DNA of 64,000 nucleotides from Diphasiastrum complanatum (GCA_029204225.1 CM055102.1:5888197-5952196); one strand, 5' to 3'. Positions 1-11,860 are shown, counted from the stretch's first letter. The notes: a model not told the origin generated them from the letters alone. Made by a program: numbers and translations.

Positions 1-1703
1 GAAAAATATCTATTTCTGGAAAGCTTGATCAATGGTTACAGGGTATAAAGACATGTAGTCTATTTTTTGAAAGCGTTTTGTGCGTTGGTAGACATCACAA
101 GCTGATAGAAATTTCCGATGGGGGATTGGTCTCGCCAGGAAGCCCTACAGGGGAAGGGCCCACACTGCCCTTACACGAGTGATTGGGGAGTTGCCGCTTC
201 CAATCCTGAGGGCCATCCCAACCGCCCCGTGCTCCCCAGTCGATGAGGGTTTTCTAGGCCCCCAGAGACACGGCTACAAGGAGGTGTAATTGTAATCTCA
301 GTCCTATCGGTCTTGATGTCTGGACTTTTCATCCTCTAGATCGTCCACCCCTCTATGTAGAAGTCCGTAGAGGGGTCATCGCTACTGGTTTCATCTCTCT
401 CGGTTTTTGGTGGATCTAGTTCTGGGGGTCTGTTAGTACTGCCAGTTGGTCCGGGTGACTATACTGGCGATCCAAATGATATGAAAGACTGGGTGGGTCT
501 CGTGTAGTCGGTGGAAAGGGCGTAAGTCAGATGCCAGAACCCATCAATAATGAACTCATAGATTTCGAAGTAACTATAATCCCCACAATGTTGTATTCTA
601 AATATAGTATCTCTCGCCCATAGGTGAGGGTGGAGTGCCAGAGTATAGAAATAGTAGTGTGTGGTCCCTTCTCGGATTAATTGACAGACATCCCCTAGGG
701 TGGAACTGATTCTCATCCATATGTTCAAGGGTCCAACCCCCCATGAGGAAGGGAGTTGTTCAACACACCCCCCATCCTAGGTCTCTAGAGGCACCTTCTA
801 TTGTCAAGATGAGGTCATATCTATAACTCAGAGTACGATTCCAGATGGTATTGCCTATGCCAGTGTCTTTGGTACTTCACAGTGGTCGAGATTCACGGCT
901 AGAGGTCACAAGAGTGTAACTACTTACAAATTCTCTAAGATTTCCATAGGGGTACTCAATTAGCAATCATAGGTCCAATGAAATGAAGTCATCGTCTGTT
1001 ATCGGGTATTTCTTGTGATTTGTCACTAAAGTACTCAGCCGGTCAGGGTGAAACAAACAAACAGTCACCAAATGATTATGCTATGATATATCATGATTAG
1101 TTCCGTGCAGCGTGAGGGTGCCAATTATACGCGTCGCCTTGTTTGATAGATGGTGGTATTTTGCCAAGCGTCAGGCCTAGGTATTTCGCTAGTCAGTTCC
1201 AACGATGGAGGTGACTATAATGACCCCTAACCGAGGTGGTGTGTTTCAACCACGTACGGTGAACGACCCGCTCTTCTATTTCAAAGAGGTCGGGCCAGTG
1301 ACTCAAGTACACAAAAATGACTAATTGCCAAGTACGATGTCAAATGGGATTTTGCAAACTAAGCATCATACACGTAAAACTTTCAACCTTCAATAGTTAC
1401 GAACATAATATGAGAGAAAAATCGGTTTGCCTTCAAAAGAACCGCCGAGTCATGAGTGTATGAACTCCTTTGAGGCTTGGGTTGGCGTTCCTCAACTTGG
1501 GGGGTCTTATGATGCGTGTAAGGGCTTGGGATGAAATACCGAGCTGGCCTTCTTAAGTTGTTAGCCAGACATTCTGGAATGAGGCCACGTTGTTTGAAGG
1601 TAGGAGTTCTCTGGCCAGCCTCACGCCACAGAGTTTAGATATAAGCGGCCATACATCCGATAACCACCCCCTGTTGGCATGGCTGATATGTTCAATCGCA
1701 GCT
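1..1703. other. Unassigned sequence
   Basis: No convincing gene, LTR or RNA gene was recognised. The longest open frame (459-728, minus, 89 codons) has no familiar motif. By position this stretch could include the 3' part or 3' LTR of the minus-strand gag element whose gag begins at 5081. I could not find a match to that element's 5' LTR here. Confidence 0.4.
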
Positions 1704-1793
1704 CTAGAATGGGCTTTCCCAGGTAAAGATCAGGTGCATGACATACTGCTAGAATGGGCTTTCCCAGGTAAAGATCAGGTGCATGACATACTG
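1704..1793 (+). repeat. 45-bp perfect tandem duplication
   Basis: Two identical adjacent 45-base copies (1704-1748 and 1749-1793), each beginning CTAGAATGGGC and ending GACATACTG. The unit is 15 codons, so the frame open across 1590-1943 on the plus strand stays open. That frame has no recognised family, so it is not called as a gene. Perfect identity suggests a recent slippage or repair duplication. Confidence 0.95.
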
Positions 1794-2440
1794 ACCACGA
1801 GCAGGTGCTTCCATGTAGACGATTTCAACAAGAATGAGTGGTTTGAGGGCCAGCGTAGCCCTGAAATGAGATCAACAACAACTGTAGAGCACCATGCGAT
1901 GTCCTCTCCGTGGAAATGTCTACTGCTCAACGATGAAAGGTAAGTGACTTTCAGTAAGTTATTCACACTCAGCAATGAATAGTCTGCAACTGTGGGCAGT
2001 GACAGATCGATATGTAGGCATGCTTCTTGTGAATGTGACAAATTTAATGGTAGCGTCAAGCTCCATCCCTCAAATTGGGATCCAATGCGGGTCTGACGTG
2101 GGCAAGTACCAGTACAGGAGGTGCGCTCCACAGACAGGATGGATCGATCAGAGCGCAGGCCTAGCAAAGACAGGCAACATCAGTGTAGCAAGCTTTCAAT
2201 CCAACTGAAAGGTTCCGTTCAACAGCTGCAGAACGATCCATCTAGCCCAATTAGCCACCTCACGGCGAGCTGAAGGTAGCACTTTTCGGAATCTGACTTC
2301 GTTCAGATCCGTTTCTGAGACGGGTAGATGGTTACGCGGGTACCCACCATTATCGGACAGCTTGGCTCCCGTTGTTTTAGCAGAGGTTTAGTGGCTCAGC
2401 AGAGGTTCTCCTTCCGAACTCCATGACTCACTGAACAATC
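1794..2440. other. Unassigned sequence
   Basis: Overlapping short frames on both strands (1775-2167 minus, 1975-2208 plus), none with a recognisable domain. No repeat or LTR boundary seen. Confidence 0.35.
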
Positions 2441-2810
2441 GTGTCTTCGTGCACTTCCCTCATGAAGATGAAACTGCAGCTACCACGATATACACATCCC
2501 TTCTCTTCTTGCGTCAAGAACATGAAAAGCGTTATTTTACTTAACAACATCGGATTAACCCATCTTGCAAACCCCCTCTTTCAACCATATCAACAACCTA
2601 TTCTCTCACTCACCATACCTACCACCAATCTTCTCACCATCTTTTTCCTCTCACCCTTCCATGTTCATTCTCCTACTCAACATACAAAGCAAAATCCTTT
2701 CCTCATCTTACTCCTTGATCCCTTCACCTCAACTTACTCCTTGATCCCTTCACCCACCTCATCTTACTCCTTGATCCCTTCAGCTGACATGAAATTTTTT
2801 TGACATTCTT
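2441..2810 (+). repeat. Pyrimidine-rich low-complexity stretch with a triplicated 20-mer
   Basis: C/T-rich sequence, highly biased from about 2575. The core CTTACTCCTTGATCCCTTCA occurs at about 2707, 2733 and 2763, a loose triplication. The 120-codon frame through it (2441-2803, plus) is biased to S, T, P and L because of base composition and is not considered a gene. Confidence 0.7.
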
Positions 2811-3823
2811 GGTTTTTTCTTGGACCCAATCTCAAGAAGACCACTCCCTTTTATAGAGGTCACCCAAATTTTCCCCTTCATAATGCTATATCTTCATTTT
2901 TCAAGCCTTTCATGAAAAGTGTCCTACTTTGTACATGGCTCTTAGTTGTGATTTGACCACCAGTGGTACCCTTCTCCTTTTCGGAAAAGATGTTTTGGGT
3001 CACTGGTATCCGGGTACCAATTGTGTGAGCCACATTTCTCTTTTGCACTTGTGAGTGTCATAAGTAGCAAGTACTTTACTTTATTGTCTTTTTTAATTGG
3101 GTAGTCCTCTTTGCTACTTGTGGTCAACCCTTACCACTTTTAGGTAGGGTATTTTTGTTAAGCACTTTTTGGCTTCCACTTGCATTTCCCATTTGCGTAT
3201 CCATGGCCCATGGCTTAAGCTGTCGAGGTGCCATTTCGACTTGCAATTGCCTATAGTCTTGTTACAGTTTCCTTGACCTTGTCCCATAATTTTCGACCCT
3301 TTGTTGCGAGTTGATTTTGCCAATTTTTTCGTGTGTCGTTACTGGCGAGCACTCATGACTTGGGGTTTCTTCAAGGCAACCGGTTCCTTGAAAAACACAG
3401 TAGGCAATTTTTGTATTAATAAGAAGTAACGGAATACATTGAAAAATTTTTCGGCAGTGCCGCATGCTTCCAGAGTACATGAAAAGGAAGAGTGACATTG
3501 GCTTGTAGTAGATCTCCCCAAACTTTGGTACCTTCAAGGGTTTTGCTTTCAAAGGGCTTGTGAGGTACTTTATGGGAAGTGGAAGATTGTTGGTCGGCAT
3601 TGCGGATTTGCTGGCGATACTAATGATGCAGCCAAATTTCTTGGGTGAGGGTAAACTATCGGGGTTGAATCTTCACTTGGAGGAACAACCGACGGTTGAG
3701 TTTTGCTGGGTGCAAGTGTAGGTGTTGGCGTTGGGTTTGTGCCCGAGTCAAGACCCAAACAAGATGTGTTTCGATGGGTAAGGCTTCTACTTGCACTGAA
3801 CAGACAGGAGCAGCTGGCTTAGA
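2811..3823. other. Possible 3' region of the G0 gag element, no gene recognised
   Basis: This lies directly downstream, in the minus sense, of the G0 gag stop codon at 3824. A pol gene would be expected here in an autonomous Ty3 element, but no protease, reverse transcriptase or integrase motif was found in any frame. Short minus frames (3262-3600, 3339-3521, 3570-3758) show no family signature. Confidence 0.4.
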
Positions 3824-5081
3824 TCAGGATGGGCAGTCCTTGACGTGATGTTCAATACCACAGTTTTCACAAGCTGGAAGAAAGCGGAGTTTATCTGGGC
3901 AGCGAATACTAGGATGTTCACCTGCACAGATAAAACATCCTCGTATTGCGGGTAGTTGATGTGCGGCAAAGACAGCTTGGTTTGGATTGTAAACTTGGGC
4001 ATTGGGATCCACTGTTTGAGCATTAGAATCATAGGTATAATAAACAATCGTTTCAATAGAGTATTGCGGTTGAGTATTGTCTTCCACATAGTAGGTGGCC
4101 GGATCTATGGTATTCGGATCAAGATAATGGACAGCGTTTTGTGGGGCAGATTGGTTAACAACAAACTGTTGATGTGGGGATGGGAATTGATTTGGTGTAG
4201 TTGGTCGTGGTTGGTAGACCTCTGGTCGTGACACAGGCTGTTGTGGAGGGTAAGGGCGAGAAGCTCGATAGATGGTGGGTCTGGTGGCTGCTGGAAATGG
4301 TTTCGCAGTTGAGGGCATTCATTAGCAGTGTGACGTTGTGAGCGGATTGGACACCAGACATTTTCCCTTGCTGGAAAGGATTTCTCAGCAATTTGTTTCA
4401 TGGCGGTTTGGAAATCGGCAGTGAGTTTATCCATATGAGATTGTTGAGCTTTTTGCCAGGTTTCCATTTGATGTAGAAGTTTAGAAGGTTGAGCAATATT
4501 GTTTGGCTGATTAGGACGGTCCAGATTCTCAGATTTCTTTTCACGATGGTCAAAGTCATCGTCGGAACCTTCGTCTTCCTCACAAATAGCATCGATCATC
4601 ACATCTTTAAGTTGATCATAAAAGTCAACTGGTTTGAGTTCACGGCGAATGTTTTTAGGCAATCCAACTAAGAATAGTTTTATGGCCATACGTTCGGTGA
4701 TATTTTCATCAACACATTCTACTTTGAGACATTTAAAACGCTCAATGTAGTTTCGAACAGACTCTTCGCAACTTTTCTTGATGTGGGTAATCTGAATGAA
4801 CGGGCTCTGAGTCAGTTTGGATGGTTTGAAACGCTTGATGAGAGTGTCCTTGAGAGTGGTCCAAGAAGCAAGATCATGAGCTTCGAGATTCAAGTACCAA
4901 TAAATAGGCATAGCTTTTCAGTTTCAGAGGTATCTCCATAAAAACGGCATGCATTATCAAAGTCTTGGAGAATTCGGACTGGGTCAGATTTTCCATCGTA
5001 TTTTGGTGCATCGATACATGGAATTCTTCGTTCTAGTCGTGGAGGAGCCGGATTAGAAGATTTAGCACAGTCACGAGACAT
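3824..5081 (-). pseudogene. gag: G0 gag (Ty3-type capsid/nucleocapsid), broken
   Basis: Gag polyprotein of a Ty3-like element, forming the particle that packages element RNA. The start chosen is the ATG at 5081 (protein MSRDCAKSSNP). Domains in order are an N-terminal segment with IDAPKYDGKSDPVRILQDFD, then a Retrotrans_gag-type block (WYLNLE...SW..LKDTLIKRFKPSKLTQSPF), an acidic stretch, WCPIRSQRHTANEC (a zinc knuckle whose second Cys is Arg), a P/Q-rich linker, and two CX2CX3HX4C knuckles (CFICAGEHPSIRC, CENCGIEHHVKDC) before the stop. Breaks: a deletion with frameshift near 4905-4915 between EKLCLF and WYLNLE, and a frameshift near 4300-4320 before the P/Q linker. It is closely related to the gag at 14828. 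No pol follows it. Confidence 0.85.
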
Positions 5082-5258
5082 GATGCAAAATACATATGAG
5101 CAGGTCAGTATTGTACTTGGCAAAAAGACAGTTTGCTTGCAGAATTGATAGTGTAGGACAAAAAACTGGTCTTTCTGGCCGTGATAGAATTTGCGGACAG
5201 GTTAAGAAATTGTGGAAAGATAGAATAATCGAACTGTAATACTCGCGAATTCTGACAG
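5082..5258 (-). other. G0 leader, gag-proximal part
   Basis: Untranslated leader between the G0 gag start and the G1 insertion point. It continues at 19014 after removing G1. The last five bases (5254-5258, gacag) are the left copy of the G1 target-site duplication. Confidence 0.7.
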
Positions 5259-5998
5259 TGTAGGCTGATATTCCAAGGAATATTCTAGCCATCTTGCAAA
5301 ACATCTTCAGAAATACAAGCAGGATAAGATTTAAACGTAGAACTTGCCCAACAAGTTTAGGCTTTTACGATATCCGTACTGGCTTAAGTTATTTAATTCT
5401 AAGTTTAAATTGCCATGGGCACTGCACATAGATATGTAATTTCAAGTTATGTAAAAGTTAGTCACAAAGGCCTATTGGGGGTTTGTCCCATGGCACCAGT
5501 TTAATTCAAAGTAAGTTAGTCTATGTGGCTTACTTGTCCCACAGTGCATTTCTGTAAGTGACCATCACTCCAAGTATAAATAGGAGTGGAAGAGATCATT
5601 TTTGAGAAAAACCTCATTTGTAATACATGTCTATCTTTCTCTCTGAGTGTTCTCCCTTGTGCGGTTTCATGTACTATGTTACTTCACATTGTATTGTATA
5701 TTATTCATCTGGCAATAGGTTAAGTTAATCTAGGCCCTCCATTCTCTAGTAGGGTAAGCCTTAGAGGATGAAATTTAGTTTAGGGTTTTATCTTTTAGGT
5801 TAGGCCGTCATTTGTTAGAAACTAAGGAGAGAAAAGAGAGAAGAGTGGATCTTGCCCGAAATACTCACCCACTCACTGTAGATCTTCTCATCCTTCCACC
5901 TCTCGGTTAGTTGGAAGCCATAGCCATTGGTTGGAAAAGCCACAATGCCTAGTCGGAGCCATAACGTGTTCTAGTTGGGAGTCCGCCATAGCACTCGT
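5259..5998 (+). repeat. G1 5' LTR, left part
   Basis: First 740 bases of the G1 5' LTR, highly similar to 18224-18962. A 5-bp duplication, ctcgt (5994-5998 and 11811-11815), marks the copia C1 insertion. The LTR resumes at 11816. Confidence 0.93.
5575..5582 (+). promoter_or_regulatory. TATA box of G1 5' LTR
   Basis: TATAAATA about 315 bases into the LTR, conserved in the 3' LTR at 18540-18547. It is the best candidate for the U3 promoter driving the G1 transcript. The start site itself is not determined. Confidence 0.6.
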
Positions 5999-6647
5999 TG
6001 TGAAAGATCTCAGATCCTTAAGATCCAATCTACTTGAATGATCTTTGGTTAGAAAGAGAAATACACTACCAATCTCACCAATGTAGAAAAATCAGTATCT
6101 ACACACAATTTGAGATGCAAACACTAATAGAACTGATCAAACTTGAATGAAATGATTATGTACTATTTTTGTCCGTACAAAACTAGCAAGCTACTGTATT
6201 TCACACGTGTGGATCCAAAAATAACAAATATAGATCATTCTACACATAGAATTGCAAGCAATCACCAAGATAGTGCACCAATGGATAGTAGAACCCAAGA
6301 GAACCATGTATAAGCATGAAATGAAATAGAGAAGAGAGAAGATCACTCTCTCCATGAGTTACATCCTTTTATAATAGGTCCAAACCCTATTTGCCCACTT
6401 GGCTTTTCTACCAAAATGCTAACCCTACTAATTTTGGGTCTAGATTCAATGTACTCAACTTATTCAAATTGAATCTACTCAAACTCGCATTCTAACTTTC
6501 TCACACTTTCAAAAAATGTTTATTCAAATGAGATTTAGACTAATGAACTTTGAAAAGTTAACCTCTAAGTCTAAAACAAGTTTTGTCCTCAATATGCCAA
6601 ATATGAAAATATTACAAAATGTGATGAAACTAGTTGAATCTTTCACA
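5999..6647 (-). repeat. C1 3' LTR (left copy)
   Basis: 649-base LTR, TGTGAAAGAT...TTTCACA, near-identical to 11176-11810. It contains the palindrome CACACGTGTG at 6202-6211. Confidence 0.95.
6365..6373 (-). promoter_or_regulatory. TATA box of family A LTR
   Basis: TATAAAAGG on the minus strand. The same sequence is in the 5' LTR at 11530-11538. In the A2 copy near 42840 it is mutated to TATGAAAGG. Confidence 0.6.
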
Positions 6648-7422
6648 CTCCCTCTTCAACTAGTTTTAGCATAGACTTTGATAATACTCCAAGTGAAGTC
6701 CTATGCTTCATGAACAAGTCTTTTCCCAATGCTTTGGCGAAGATATTAGCTACACATTCCCTTGAAGACACATGTTGAAGCTCCACCTCCTTTGCAATGA
6801 CTCGCTCCCTCACAAAATGATATTGTATCTCAATATGCTTGCTCCTAGCATGAAAGATAGGATTGGATGCCATTCTTTGGGCTGATTGATTGTCACAAAG
6901 GATGATTGGGCTCTCTGAAAAATCCAGAAAGTGAAGATCCTTGATCATCCTCTTGATCCATACCATCTCCTTTGTGCAATGTGTAAGAGCTTTGTACTCG
7001 GCCTCACTAGATGACAATGAGTTAGTGGCTTGTTTCTTTGACATCTATGATATAGCTCCATCACCTATGAAAATACAATAAGCACTAATGTGTCTCCTAT
7101 CCATTACATCTCCTACATAGCCCGAATCTGAAAATCCAAAAATATTAGGTGATAATCCCTCATAAAATATGCCAAAATCTCGAGTTCCAATGATGTACCT
7201 CAAAACTCGCCTTCCTAGCTTCCAATGCTCCTCACTAGGATCTTGCATGAATTGACTCAATCCAACACAATAGCTTAGATCTGGTCTAGTAATGGTTAGA
7301 TAGATGAGTGAACCAACTAGTTTCCTATAGAGAGTAATGTCATCGAAGGATCTTTCATTACCTCTTATAGTTAGCTTTACATGAGACTCCCTAGGTGTAT
7401 TACTAGCTTTTGCATCTACCAT
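6643..7422 (-). pseudogene. pol: C1 RNase H region of pol, interrupted
   Basis: C-terminal pol. Frame 7045-7422 covers the reverse transcriptase-RNase H connection (LVGSLIYLTITRPDLSYCVG, then HWKLGRRVLRYIIGT, GFSDSGYVGD). Frame 6643-7044 gives the end of RNase H (SLSSSEAEYKALTHCTKE, CDNQSAQRMASNPIFHARSK, KHIEIQYHFVRE) and finishes KLVEEGV immediately before the purine tract. A stop or small frameshift near 7044 separates the two frames. The enzyme would remove RNA from the RNA:DNA hybrid during reverse transcription. Residues typical of copia RNase H are present, but the broken frame makes it non-functional. Confidence 0.9.
6648..6659 (-). other. C1 polypurine tract
   Basis: TTGAAGAGGGAG on the minus strand, directly touching the 3' LTR. 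This is the expected plus-strand primer. The same tract is kept in A3 at 50967-50978. Confidence 0.85.
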
Positions 7423-7433
7423 ATAAAATCTTT

Positions 7434-8277
7434 CTAGAATAGAATTAGTATACTTCTCTTGACAAAATTATATTGAGAAGATCTAATGACTTCTATTTCC
7501 AAAATGTAATGCAAATTACCAAGATCATGCACCTCAGACTCCTTCTTAAGAGCATTCTTGATATCCTCCACATCTTGATTGTCTCCACCACTCAAAATGA
7601 TATCATCCACATAGATTAGCAAGATGGTAACATCATTTTCAGCAAACGTATAATAAAGTGAATGATCATACTCACTCATAACAAAGCCTTGAGAGAGTAA
7701 AAAAGTGTTAAGCTTAGCATACCAACTCCTTGGTGCTTGCTTAAGGCCATACAAACTCTTATGTAGAAGACACACATGATTTGGCTTTGTTGATGAAATG
7801 TAGCTCTCGGGTTGCTCCATGTATACTTCCTCCTCAAGATCACCATTCAAGAATGCATTTGAAATGTCCATTTGCCATAGATCTCATCCATAAAGTGTAG
7901 CAAGTGAAATGATGACTCGAATGCTTACCATCTTTGCCACGGGTGCAAAGGTCTCATCATAGTCAATTCCTTGTTGTTGAGCATATCCTTTTGCCACTAC
8001 TTTGCCTTGTACTTGTTGATAGATCCATCTTGGTTTGTCTTCACCTTGAAGATCCATTTGCATCCAATAGCTTTCTTGTCCTTAGGCAACTCCACCAATT
8101 TCCATGCTCCATTCTTCATAAGAGTTTGATACTGAGATCCATTGCTTGGATCCACTCCTCTTCTTTCCTTGCTTGATCTACATTTGTAGCCTCATCCAAA
8201 GAGGTTAGGAAAGCAACATAATTTTCAGAAACTACTTGCTTACCCTTTTGATCATATGTGAGCCTTGAAGGTACTTG
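7434..8277 (-). pseudogene. pol: C1 reverse transcriptase region, N-terminal half degraded
   Basis: The readable part (7434-7871) carries MDISNAFLNGDLEEEVYM, YGLKQAPRSWYAKL and the catalytic YVDD in LLIYVDDIILSGG, all typical of copia reverse transcriptase. The upstream half (7872-8277) is recognisable only by switching frames, with stops inside. Just upstream in the minus sense lies the integrase C-terminal frame. The catalytic core is intact as sequence, but no continuous protein could be made. Confidence 0.85.
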
Positions 8278-9857
8278 TCATTCTCTTGATGTTCTCCTTG
8301 GCTTTTGACTTGATGAAGGTCCATCATCACCACCATCCAAAGTAGGATCCTTCTCATCATCATCAAGAATATTAGAACCATCCACTCTACTATCAATCAT
8401 GCTTGAAGACACCTTTGGAATGTACCCCTCATAAAAAATGACATCTCTACCAACAATCACTTTGCTAGTAGAAGGAATGTAAACCTTGTAGGCTTTACTC
8501 ACCTCACTATATCCAACAAAAATACCTCTTCTTGAAGATGGATCCTCCTTGGTCCTATCATCAAGAGTAATGTTGACATAGCATGTGCATCCAAAGGTTC
8601 TTAGAAAGTTGACACTCGGCCTCCTCTTGAATAGCATCTCAAAAGGTGTCCTTCCATCCAAAATAGCACTCGGCCACCTATTGCACAAGAAATTGGCACA
8701 CAACAAAGCTTGATCCCAAAATGGTTTGTCAAGATTAGCCTCATAGCTTTAGCACTTTTACATAAAGTCCTATTCTTCTTTTCAGCCACTCCATTTTGTT
8801 GTGGGGTCCTTGATGTTGTATACTCCCTCTTGATTCCATGCTCATCACAAAAGGCCTTGAACTTGTTAGATATGTACTCACCACCATTTTCACCTCTCAA
8901 GCACTTGATCTTTGTGGAAAATTGGTTCTCCCTTGCATTCTTGAACTTGACAAAGACATCATACACTTCATTCTTGGTCTTTAGTAGAGAGATCCAATAA
9001 AATCTACTAAAATCATCAATGAATGCTACATACATCTTAGCTCCACTATTGCTAATTGTAATAAATCCATGAATATCCGAATGTACAAGTTGAAAAGGCT
9101 TTGTAGATCTAGAAATAGATCTAGTATAAGGTAGTCTATGTGACTTAGACAAAGCACAAGACTCACAAACATGCTTGTCATTACTTAAGGAACTTGGAAG
9201 ACCAATCACAACCTTCTTCCTTGCCATTACCTCCAATGACTTGAAGTTGAGGTGTCTCATCCTTTTGTGCCAAACCTCTTGAATAGAAATTTGCTCCCTT
9301 TCAGCACATCCAACTTGGTTAGCAATAACACAAGCATCAAGTTTGAACAACTTCCCTTGCCTTTTACCTTTTCCAATCAAAACATCCTTCCTTTTGATCA
9401 AACAAGCATCTCCATCAAACTCCACCTTGAGGCCCTTACTTAGCATTTGACTCACACTAAGCAAATTCTTGGTAATAGATGGAATAAACAAGACATCCTC
9501 CAAATGAACATTCCTATTTGTAGAGAGAGAAATAGGAATTGTGCCAATCTCTTTGATTGTACACTCACCATTATTGGCCGTGTAGATCACCCTCTTGTCA
9601 TCTCCATATGCCAACAAAGAAGTAAAGTACTCTTTGTGAAAGGTCATGTGTAAACTTGCTCCACTATCAATCCACCAAGGATCTAGATCTCCATCATTAG
9701 CAAGCATACATGAAGACATCACAAAAGCATCATCATTTGCATCTTGAACATGCAAACCATCCTCATCAAGAGTACGATTACCTTGCTTGTCTCCTTGATC
9801 TCTCTTCTTCTTGTAGCACTCCTTGCAAAGTGTCATTTGATGCCACAATAGAAGCAC
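8278..9857 (-). pseudogene. pol: C1 protease and integrase region, broken
   Basis: Frame 8601-9857 starts inside the nucleocapsid (KECYKKKRDQ), then has the aspartic protease motif WWIDSGASLHM, the pre-integrase zinc region (EVWHKRMRHLNFKSLEVM...CESCALSKSH) and the integrase core. The core has HSDIHGF for the first catalytic Asp and NGVAEKKNRT for the Glu. The second catalytic Asp reads Glu (CLRGENGGEY where LR.D is usual). A frameshift near 8650-8700 moves the reading to 8278-8706, which holds FLRTFGCTCYVNITLDDRT and the C-terminal RDVIFYEG. The frameshift and the D-to-E change both argue against activity. Confidence 0.9.
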
Positions 9858-10576
9858 TTGAGCTTTGATCTATACTTCTTTTTGCCACTTGAAGAAGCAT
9901 TCACTTGATCTTGCCCTTTAGACCACTTACTTTTGGTTTTGCCCTTGAATTTGCCCTTTGTGAACATAGCATCCTCTTGAAGTGTCGATGTTGATCCACC
10001 TCTTGCTTGAAGCCTATATTCCTCATTGATCAAAATTTCTTGAAGATCCATCAAACTCGGCAAAGTCTTTTGAATAGCAATACTTTGAACAATGTTAGCA
10101 TGAACATCCAACAAGTCATTAAGAATCACTTGAATAAGTTCTTCTTCCTTAATGCTTTCATCAATGCAAACTAACTCATCATTCAATGCTTTCATTCTCA
10201 AAACAAAAGTACTTGGACTTTTTTTATTCTTTTGCAAACAAAAAAAGATTTGTTTTCTTAGAGTCAACACTCTAGAAGACTTGGATTCATAAAGCTTCTT
10301 CAATGAATTCCAAGCTTTCAAAGATGATGTGCACTTACCAACTTCCTTGAGAAGTTCATTGGTAACATTCATCTTTATCATGTGTAGAGCCTTCTTGGCC
10401 CTCTTGTCATACCTCAATTGATCTTGTTGTGTTGCTGGGCTCTCCTCCAAACCTACAACAATATCCAAAAGATCATTCATCTCAAGAAGTGACTCCATCC
10501 TCTCTTTCCACAATGAATAGTTACTTGAGGTAAGCCTATCACTGGCTTCCAGCATGACTCCAATTGAGGTTGCCAT
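9833..10576 (-). pseudogene. gag: C1 gag, zinc knuckle broken
   Basis: Copia-type gag. It opens MATSIGVMLEASDRL, then SNYSLWKERMESLLEM and KMNVTNELLKEVGKC, the DUF4219/UBN2-like capsid pattern. A basic K/S-rich stretch precedes the knuckle KLKCFYCGIK. The knuckle is cut by TGA where the A2 copy has GGA, and a one-base loss follows, so GHF...C lies in another frame. The start is the ATG at 10576, aligned with the A2 (43813) and A3 (52507) starts. Confidence 0.9.
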
Positions 10577-11163
10577 GTAGCAATGACCTGATCTTCTCTT
10601 TCAACCTGATTCAATGCACAAAGCACTCCTTTGAACAACAACAAATGCTTTCAAAAGAAATCACCAAAATTTGAAACTATCTCACAAATTCTCTTCTAGC
10701 ACTTATCCAAGTATATCAACACATAGAATCATGGAATCTTGATCAACCTATGATCTATCCTCAATCTAATAACTTTTGCCACTTCCTAAGATTGAAACAC
10801 ACTCAATGAAGTCCAGCAACCTCACTATCTAGAGATCCAATCAAAATTAGGGTTTTGACAAAATCACAAAAAATTGACTATTCCAAATCTACATGCAAAT
10901 GCTGAAAATTTGATATGCAATCTATAAGCCACCACTTAGGCTGAACCAATGATCCAAAAATTGGCCAAATCCAGTATGTGAATTCAAAAATTGGAATTGA
11001 ACAAGTATATTGACCTATTTAGTGTTTTGATCTACAAAAGATCCAACCTACAAAAGCAAAAAATCTGATTTTGGTGTAGAATCCTCTCTAGCAAGCTCTA
11101 GACTTGATATCTTCACCAAATCATTGATAGATCTGATTTCCTCCTTCATAACTTAAAACACAA
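10577..11163 (-). other. C1 leader
   Basis: 587 bases between the primer-binding site and the gag ATG. It is conserved at the nucleotide level with 43226-43812 of A2. No frame of interest. Confidence 0.75.
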
Positions 11164-11175
11164 GCTATGATACCA
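11164..11175 (-). other. C1 primer-binding site (tRNA-iMet type)
   Basis: TGGTATCATAGC on the minus strand, abutting the 5' LTR. It differs by one base from the TGGTATCAGAGC complement of plant initiator tRNA-Met. Confidence 0.85.
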
Positions 11176-11810
11176 TGTGAAAGATTTAAGATCCAATCTA
11201 CTTGAATGATCTTTGGTTAGAAAGAGAAATACACTACCAATCTCACCAATGTAGAAAAATCAGCATCTACACACAATTTGAGATGCAAACACTAATAGAA
11301 CTTGATCAAACTTGAATGAAATGATTATGTTCTGTTGTTGTCCGTACAAAACCAGCAAGCTACTGTATTTCACACGTGTGGATCCAAAAATAATATAGAT
11401 CATTCTACACATAGAATTGCAAGCAATCACCAAGATAGTGCATCAATGGATAGTAGAACCCAAGAAAACCATGTATAAGCATGAAATGAAATAGAGAAGA
11501 GAGAAGATCACTCTCTCCATGAGTTACATCCTTTTATAACAGGTCCAAATCCTATTTAACCACTTGGCTTTCTCACCAAAATGCTAACCCTACTAATTTT
11601 GGGTCTAGATTCAATGTACCCAACTTATTCAAATTGAATCTACTCAAACTCGCATTCTAACTTTTCCACACTTTCAAAAGTGTTTATTCAAATGAAATTT
11701 AGACTAATGAACTTTGAAAAGTCAACCTCTAATTCTAAAACAAGTTTTGGCCTCAATATGCAAATATGAAAATATTGCAAAATGTAATGAAACTAGCTGA
11801 ATCTTTCACA
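11176..11810 (-). repeat. C1 5' LTR (right copy)
   Basis: 635-base LTR matching 5999-6647, with palindrome CACACGTGTG at 11371-11380. It is followed by the right ctcgt target duplication (11811-11815). Confidence 0.95.
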
Positions 11811-11859
11811 CTCGTTAGTTGGAGCCATAGCCGGAGTTGAGGGATGTGAACAGACAACA
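11811..11859 (+). repeat. G1 5' LTR, right part
   Basis: Last bases of the G1 5' LTR after the C1 insertion, matching 18960-19008 and ending ACAGACAACA. The first five (ctcgt) are the C1 target duplication. Confidence 0.9.
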
Positions 11860-11860
11860 T

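Larger units (their letters stand above)
5999..11810 (-). mobile_element. C1: Ty1/copia retrotransposon (family A), minus strand, inside the G1 LTR
   Basis: Complete 5.8-kb element. LTRs are 5999-6647 and 11176-11810, with termini TGTGAAAGAT and ATCTTTCACA. The target duplication ctcgt (5994-5998 and 11811-11815) is exact, and removing the element restores the G1 LTR sequence seen at 18224-19008. Reading minus, the order is 5' LTR, tRNA-iMet primer-binding site, leader, gag, protease, integrase, reverse transcriptase, RNase H, purine tract, 3' LTR, which is the copia order. All coding blocks are broken by frameshifts or stops. Related family members are at 42571, 49690 and 54904. Confidence 0.95.

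Noticed and set aside
459-728. 89-codon minus-strand open frame
   Set aside because: No recognisable motif, no neighbour context, and length not unusual for chance.
2441-2803. 120-codon open frame
   Set aside because: Made of pyrimidine-rich low-complexity DNA; composition explains the open frame.
1-3823. 3' LTR of G0
   Set aside because: Looked for TGTTGGAAGT and other G0 LTR strings in this stretch and found no convincing match.
9833-9857. Programmed frameshift between gag and pol in C1
   Set aside because: Comparison with A2 shows a nonsense change and a one-base loss inside the zinc knuckle, so it is damage rather than a regulated shift.
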